From the NCBI GenBank assembly GCA_033297075.1, contig MU858051.1, positions 496,001-560,000 on the forward strand: DNA of 64,000 nt, given 5' to 3'. Shown here one piece after another: positions 60,122 through 64,000 of the stretch (positions are counted from its first letter, which is position 1; the number at the start of each line of letters is the position of its first letter). Source of the stretch: Rhypophila decipiens. Lineage: Eukaryota; Ascomycota; Sordariomycetes; Sordariales; Naviculisporaceae. Under the pieces are notes generated by a model. That model did not search any database. It had not been told where the DNA came from and saw only the letters and a program-made list of their open reading frames with translations. Both the position numbers and the translations under genes were made by a program.

Positions 60122-60669
60122 ACCAAATCTTATCAGCCATTATACGTAAACAGCGCCCTGGAAATACTGGGTGGTAGGTAATACCTTAGTATGTTGTACA
60201 TACTTGCAGTACCGGCGACCGTGAAAGCTTCCAACAACGTCGGTAGGGGTTCAATGCCCTATACACGGACCACGCGCTGGTTCGTGGCGGACTCACTCGA
60301 GGACGATATGGCGATGTGTCAACGACTTCGATGGCCAGCTGTGCCTCTGGTCTGGAACAAAGTTAGTTGTACTCGGATCAAAGGGTCGTACTTTCGGAAG
60401 TCCTTAAATTACCTTTAATCTAGTCTTTACTAACGAGGTAAGGTAAAATAGGCACAAGAGAGATATAACAATACTTTGAGTAATTGCAAGAGCTCCTCAG
60501 ATTGCGCACAATGAGTACCGCCAAAGATTTTATTAATTGCTACTGCAAAAACCATAGGAGCAGCTGACGCTGCTGTGGTAATTAGTTAGTCCTAGTCCTC
60601 ACACGTACTCGTACAAGATATACATACACTTAAAATATCAGTATTATACAAATAACAACCACCCCCGTC
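60122..60669. other. Intergenic region between convergent genes
   Basis: 550 bp, AT-rich toward the right, holding the 3' UTR of the mitochondrial aspartyl-tRNA synthetase gene (-) and of the two-module gene (+). No gene recognised. Confidence 0.5.
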
Positions 60670-63009
60670 TCACTTCTTAGCCTCCCTCAAAGCAAGATGA
60701 TAAGTCTCCAGCTGCTCATCCGTGATCCGGCCAGGACTTCTAACCGTCAGATCCTCGCCCTTCATGCTCTTGGGGAACGCAATCACATCCCGTATGCTCT
60801 CGGTCCCCGTAAAGACAGCCACGAGGCGATCGAAGCCCAATGCGAAGCCCGCATGGGGCGGACAGCCCGCCCTCAGCGCGTCAATCAAGTGCGCAAACTG
60901 GGTAACGCCCTCATTCGTCATGCGCAGGATCCCCTTCAGGACATACTCTTGCATCGAGGCCAGATGGATACGTCGACTCCCCCCGCCGAGCTCGACCCCG
61001 TTGACGACGAGATCGTAGTGGTCGCCTCTTGCTCTGAGCGGGTCCGTGACCAGCAAATCGGCGTCTTTTGGGGTGAGAGGGGCTGTGAAGGGGTGGTGGG
61101 TTGCTGAGAAGCCTGCTTGGCCGCCCTGGCCTGGGTCGTCGACGTTGTCGGGGGTAAACATGGGGAAGTCTGTTACCCAGAGGAATTTGAACTCGTTGTT
61201 GTTGCGGGGGAGGAAGCCTCGGGATATAGCTTCGTTGTAGAATAGGGTCCGTAATCTGCCGAGGGCGGTGGACCCGCCTTCAAACGGCTTGTTCTCGCGG
61301 ACTTGGAAGAAGAGGACGTCGCCGCTTTCGAGGTCGACAAAGTCTTCGAGACCTGGGGCTCCGCTGGTGAGGTTCTCTGCGCCTTCGAAGCCAAGGGAGG
61401 AGAGGCCGCCTAGGGGTTTTTGGGGGTAGTAGATGATTGGGGCGGGGAGACCGTCGGGGTTCTGGGATAGTGAGGCTGGCAGGTTATCCATAAACTCGTC
61501 GATGAACTTGGCGATGGATTTGTAGTCGGCCTTGCTCCAATCTGGTCGGAATCGGAAGGCTTCTACGATGGGGGGGGTTTTGAGGTTGCCTGTTATTTTT
61601 CCTACGAACTCGGCTGGTAGGACTTGGTCTACTCGTCGGATCTGCAGTGGTTTTGTTAATTGCTGCACAAAAACTTGCTGCAACGGGCCATGGATGGAGA
61701 TGACATACCTCAAAGGGAATGCGTAGGTCGGGTTTGTCGACCCCGAATCTCGTCATGGCTTCCTCGTAGGTCATGCGAACAAAGGGGGTGGACAGGCTTG
61801 GCCATTGGTGCTGCGGTTGGCCGGGTCTCACGCCAACTTTGGACACTGGATAGAATTCGCCATCATCATTTTCGACGAGTGTGAACTGGGCATTCAATGC
61901 GTCCGGAATGCCCGCGACCAGCGATTCTACTGCCTTCATGACGTCTTCACCTGTTGCAAAGCCCATCTCCAAGTCGAGCTGGGTGAACTCGGGCTGTCGG
62001 TCGGCACGTAGATCCTCATCGCGGAAACAGCGGGCAAATTGGTAATAGCCACGGATCCCGCTAGCCATGAGAATCTGCTTGTACTGCTGAGGGCTCTGGG
62101 GCAAAGCATATGCGAGCCCAGGCCGTCTGGTCGGGACGATAAACTCTCTGGCGCCCTCGGGGGTTGACTTGAAGAGGACGGGGGTCTCGACCTCGGTGAA
62201 ACCGAGCTTGTCCAGTGCATTTCTCAAAGCAAGCCCGATCTTTGGGCGTGCAAGAAGACGTGGCCGTAGCGCGTCGGAGAATCGTAGCTGAAGGTGACGG
62301 GCAGTAGGCGGAAACTGGACGCCCTTTGATACGATGATGTTTGGGGGAAAGTCATTGAGAGGCTGGATGGTTCCAAGCTCCAAATCGATGCGAGAGACAT
62401 CTTCTGGAAAGCCGGTGGTGCTCAAAGATGCTTGTGACGGTTTGTCACTGGCCTCGTGACGATATAGCTTCTCAACAATTCCCGTCACTGATACGGGGCT
62501 GTGTAAACGGACTTCCCTGAGCGCCTTGGTTGCGAGGTGCTGCGGAGTATTCTCTTCCCGCCAGGAAGATCTGATTTGGACGACGGGTCCATTGTCGATT
62601 TGGATATCAGCAAAGACAAGCTTTGCTCCCTTGACCCTTTTTGCTGAGAGAAATCCACGGACAGTCACCTCTTTTCCTTCAGCAAAGTCCAGCGCAGTGG
62701 ATGCGGGTGGGAATTGACCTGTCTTGTCAGTTATACACCTCTTCATTTATGACTTCTTGTCCCGTACATGAGCTACGGCTTACTGAATTTTGACCATTCC
62801 TCGCGCACAATGCGTGCTGGTTTCCTATGGTAAATGTGGTAGACAGGTGGTGTTTCTTGGACCTCGTGGTCTGAAAGACGTCGAGATGTATGAATACAAT
62901 GACTATTCAGGGGCAGGCATATCCGACGGGTCTGAAGGTTCGGGTGTCGTCGAAAATTCTGCAATGGAAACCTGCAGAGGCGCCTCAATGAGACGCAAGG
63001 TTGAGCCAT
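60670..63009 (-). CDS. msd1: Mitochondrial aspartyl-tRNA synthetase
   Basis: Three minus-strand exons (63009-62784, 62718-61709, 61641-60670) join in frame to 735 residues. The N-terminus (MAQPCVSLRRLCRFPLQNFR) is rich in Arg with no acid, a mitochondrial targeting peptide. An OB-fold anticodon-binding domain follows (about 85-190, TVRGFLSAKRVKGAKLVFAD). The class II catalytic core has motif 2 FRDEDLRADRQPEFTQLD at 307-324 and motif 3 GFALGFDRL at 677-685. Between them lies a bacterial-type insertion domain with FLWVTDFPMF. Bacterial-type AspRS with this layout is the organellar enzyme charging mitochondrial tRNA-Asp. The gene is convergent with the upstream paralogue pair. Confidence 0.95.
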
Positions 63010-63334
63010 GCAGTCGACGCTATAATGAGATTCTGGTGATGAGTTTTGCTCTCACAAACGCCATAAGATGGGATCTTGGAATGGCATATGAAATGAATCG
63101 ATAGGATCATGCACCTGTCAGGATGTTAGCGGTCCGTTGCTGGCTGGCTGCAAGGAACCACTGTCATCCAGACTCAAATTCAGAGAGACCCATAATGCCG
63201 GCCCCACACGGCAGCCGAAAGCCGGTAAAAAAATTAAAGTGGGGCTGCTTTTCGACATCAAAAAGGTCTGCAGCTCGCCAGCAATTTTGAACTTTTTCTT
63301 CTTTTCTTCTCCATCCCTTCCAATTCAAAAAAAG

Positions 63335-63494
63335 GTATGTCGCAACCTCACCACGCCCTGCAGCTTCTGAGGACAACAAGACTAACAATATTCTCGCGCA
63401 GATGATGAAAGCCTGGGTGTTTTTTTTGAAGAAGCTTCCCTCTTTTGGAGCTTCCGAACCCTCCTCTTCGGAGGCTCAAGTGGTTCGGTTGTGA
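63335..63494 (+). other. Possible spliced leader or short ORF after a strong intron
   Basis: The intron 63335-63401 has donor GTATGT, branch ACTAAC and acceptor CGCAG, all near consensus. Splicing places ATGATG at the very start of the next exon, a common layout for fungal genes with a 5' UTR intron. The reading frame then runs only 30 codons to TGA at 63494. Either a further intron is missed, a base is wrong in the T8 run at 63420-63427, or this is an upstream ORF of a longer transcript. Confidence 0.3.
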
Positions 63495-63602
63495 TAGAAG
63501 ACGGGTAGTGTGAAATAAGCGTTCGGCACACCGACCTTGTTACTTACGGACGCAATGACGGCCTCTCTGATTACATTTGAATTGGAAGGATTTTGTTGTT
63601 CT

Positions 63603-63721
63603 TTATCTTTTCTTCTTTTTTTTGTGTTTTCCCTTGCTGCGAGCAGCTTCCCTCTTGGCGTGTTGTTGAACCTGGGTACTGATACGGACGGATTCTGCAC
63701 GTGTAATTTGGTTTTCTGGCG
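63603..63721 (-). CDS. Candidate terminal exon of an unidentified basic protein
   Basis: On the minus strand a TTAAACAG acceptor at 63722-63729 opens a 119-nt frame. It ends in a very basic tail (QQHAKREAARSKGKHKKKKK then R and TAA). Such Lys/Arg-rich tails are typical of ribosomal or nucleolar proteins. The upstream exon would lie between here and the window end and could not be identified, so the protein is unnamed. Confidence 0.25.
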
Positions 63722-64000
63722 CTGTTTAACGGCGCACAGGCGGACAAGTGTTTGCTTGCATTCCCCAAATAGATTAGAATAATCGATCGAATACGAACAG
63801 TTTGCCATCAATAATTTTGCTTCGCAGCTCAAACCTCCTTCAATCAGATGAATTAGGTCATCGTGATCCTCCGTGCTGGAAGCGAAAACTGACCATCTCG
63901 GCATGCTCATTCTTGGTCTCATGAACCGTTACGTCACACGAGAGCTAATTCAACCCTGGATCTCTTTTGTTGACGCATTGTACCAAAGCACCAGGTTTGC

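Larger units (their letters stand above)
63010..64000. other. Window-end region, not resolved
   Basis: About 1 kb upstream of msd1. On the plus strand a pyrimidine-rich block (63285-63330) precedes a well-formed intron at 63335-63401 (GTATGT, ACTAAC, CGCAG). The next exon opens ATGATGAAAGCC but stops at 63494 after 30 codons. On the minus strand a candidate terminal exon is listed separately. A gene running off the window end is likely on one strand or the other. Confidence 0.45.

Overview
The window is nuclear DNA of a filamentous ascomycete (Pezizomycotina, most likely a Sordariomycete). The basis is many short GT-AG introns (about 50-90 nt) with CTAAC/CTGAC-type branch sites, a Zn2Cys6 regulator with an MHR domain, a fungal ERG10, a GPI-anchored secreted repeat protein, and intron-containing tRNA genes. 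Species cannot be fixed from sequence alone. Exon joins given here were worked out by hand from splice signals and reading-frame arithmetic; every multi-exon model called at high confidence closes in frame.

Layout. 1-20 kb is a dense housekeeping block: the 3' end of nudC, a Bud27/URI prefoldin-like protein, a PIG-P/Gpi19 subunit with long disordered tails, the ERAD factor HRD3, a WDR89-type WD40 protein, acetyl-CoA acetyltransferase (ERG10), the U5 snRNP GTPase Snu114, a mitochondrial TMEM70/186/223-like protein, and an extraordinary 767-residue secreted protein with kexin-like KR sites and Asp/Lys/His/Asn repeats. 20.3-27.2 kb is a 6.8 kb stretch with no convincing gene. It is followed by the cytosolic Fe-S assembly factor CIA2 (27.2-28.0 kb), another 4.7 kb of gene-poor DNA that probably includes a long leader, and a Zn2Cys6 transcription factor (32.6-35.6 kb). 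36-45 kb carries an intron-bearing tRNA, a two-domain ChrA-type chromate transporter, an NDUFAF7/MidA-type methyltransferase, a mitochondrial cysteine-synthase-like protein (Mcy1 type) and a FAR-17a/AIG1 membrane protein. After a 3.9 kb gap in coding comes a 955-residue coiled-coil plus low-complexity protein.

53.3-60.1 kb is the oddest part: a short tandem repeat, a 50-nt G run, a 10-N assembly gap and a 19-nt C run, then two head-to-tail paralogues of a large two-module protein family common in ascomycetes but without an assigned function. The upstream copy appears truncated at the gap and out of frame at its end; the downstream copy is interrupted by a single-base frameshift in an A run. 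The window closes with mitochondrial aspartyl-tRNA synthetase (MSD1) and an unresolved 1 kb end.

Functional connections are mostly general cell biology (ER quality control and GPI synthesis: HRD3, Gpi19; mitochondria: MSD1, NDUFAF7-like, Mcy1-like, TMEM70-like). I see no biosynthetic cluster, transposon, CRISPR array or rRNA gene. The best candidates for something new are the KR-punctuated secreted repeat protein (17968-20335) and the tandem two-module family next to the gap (53645-60121).
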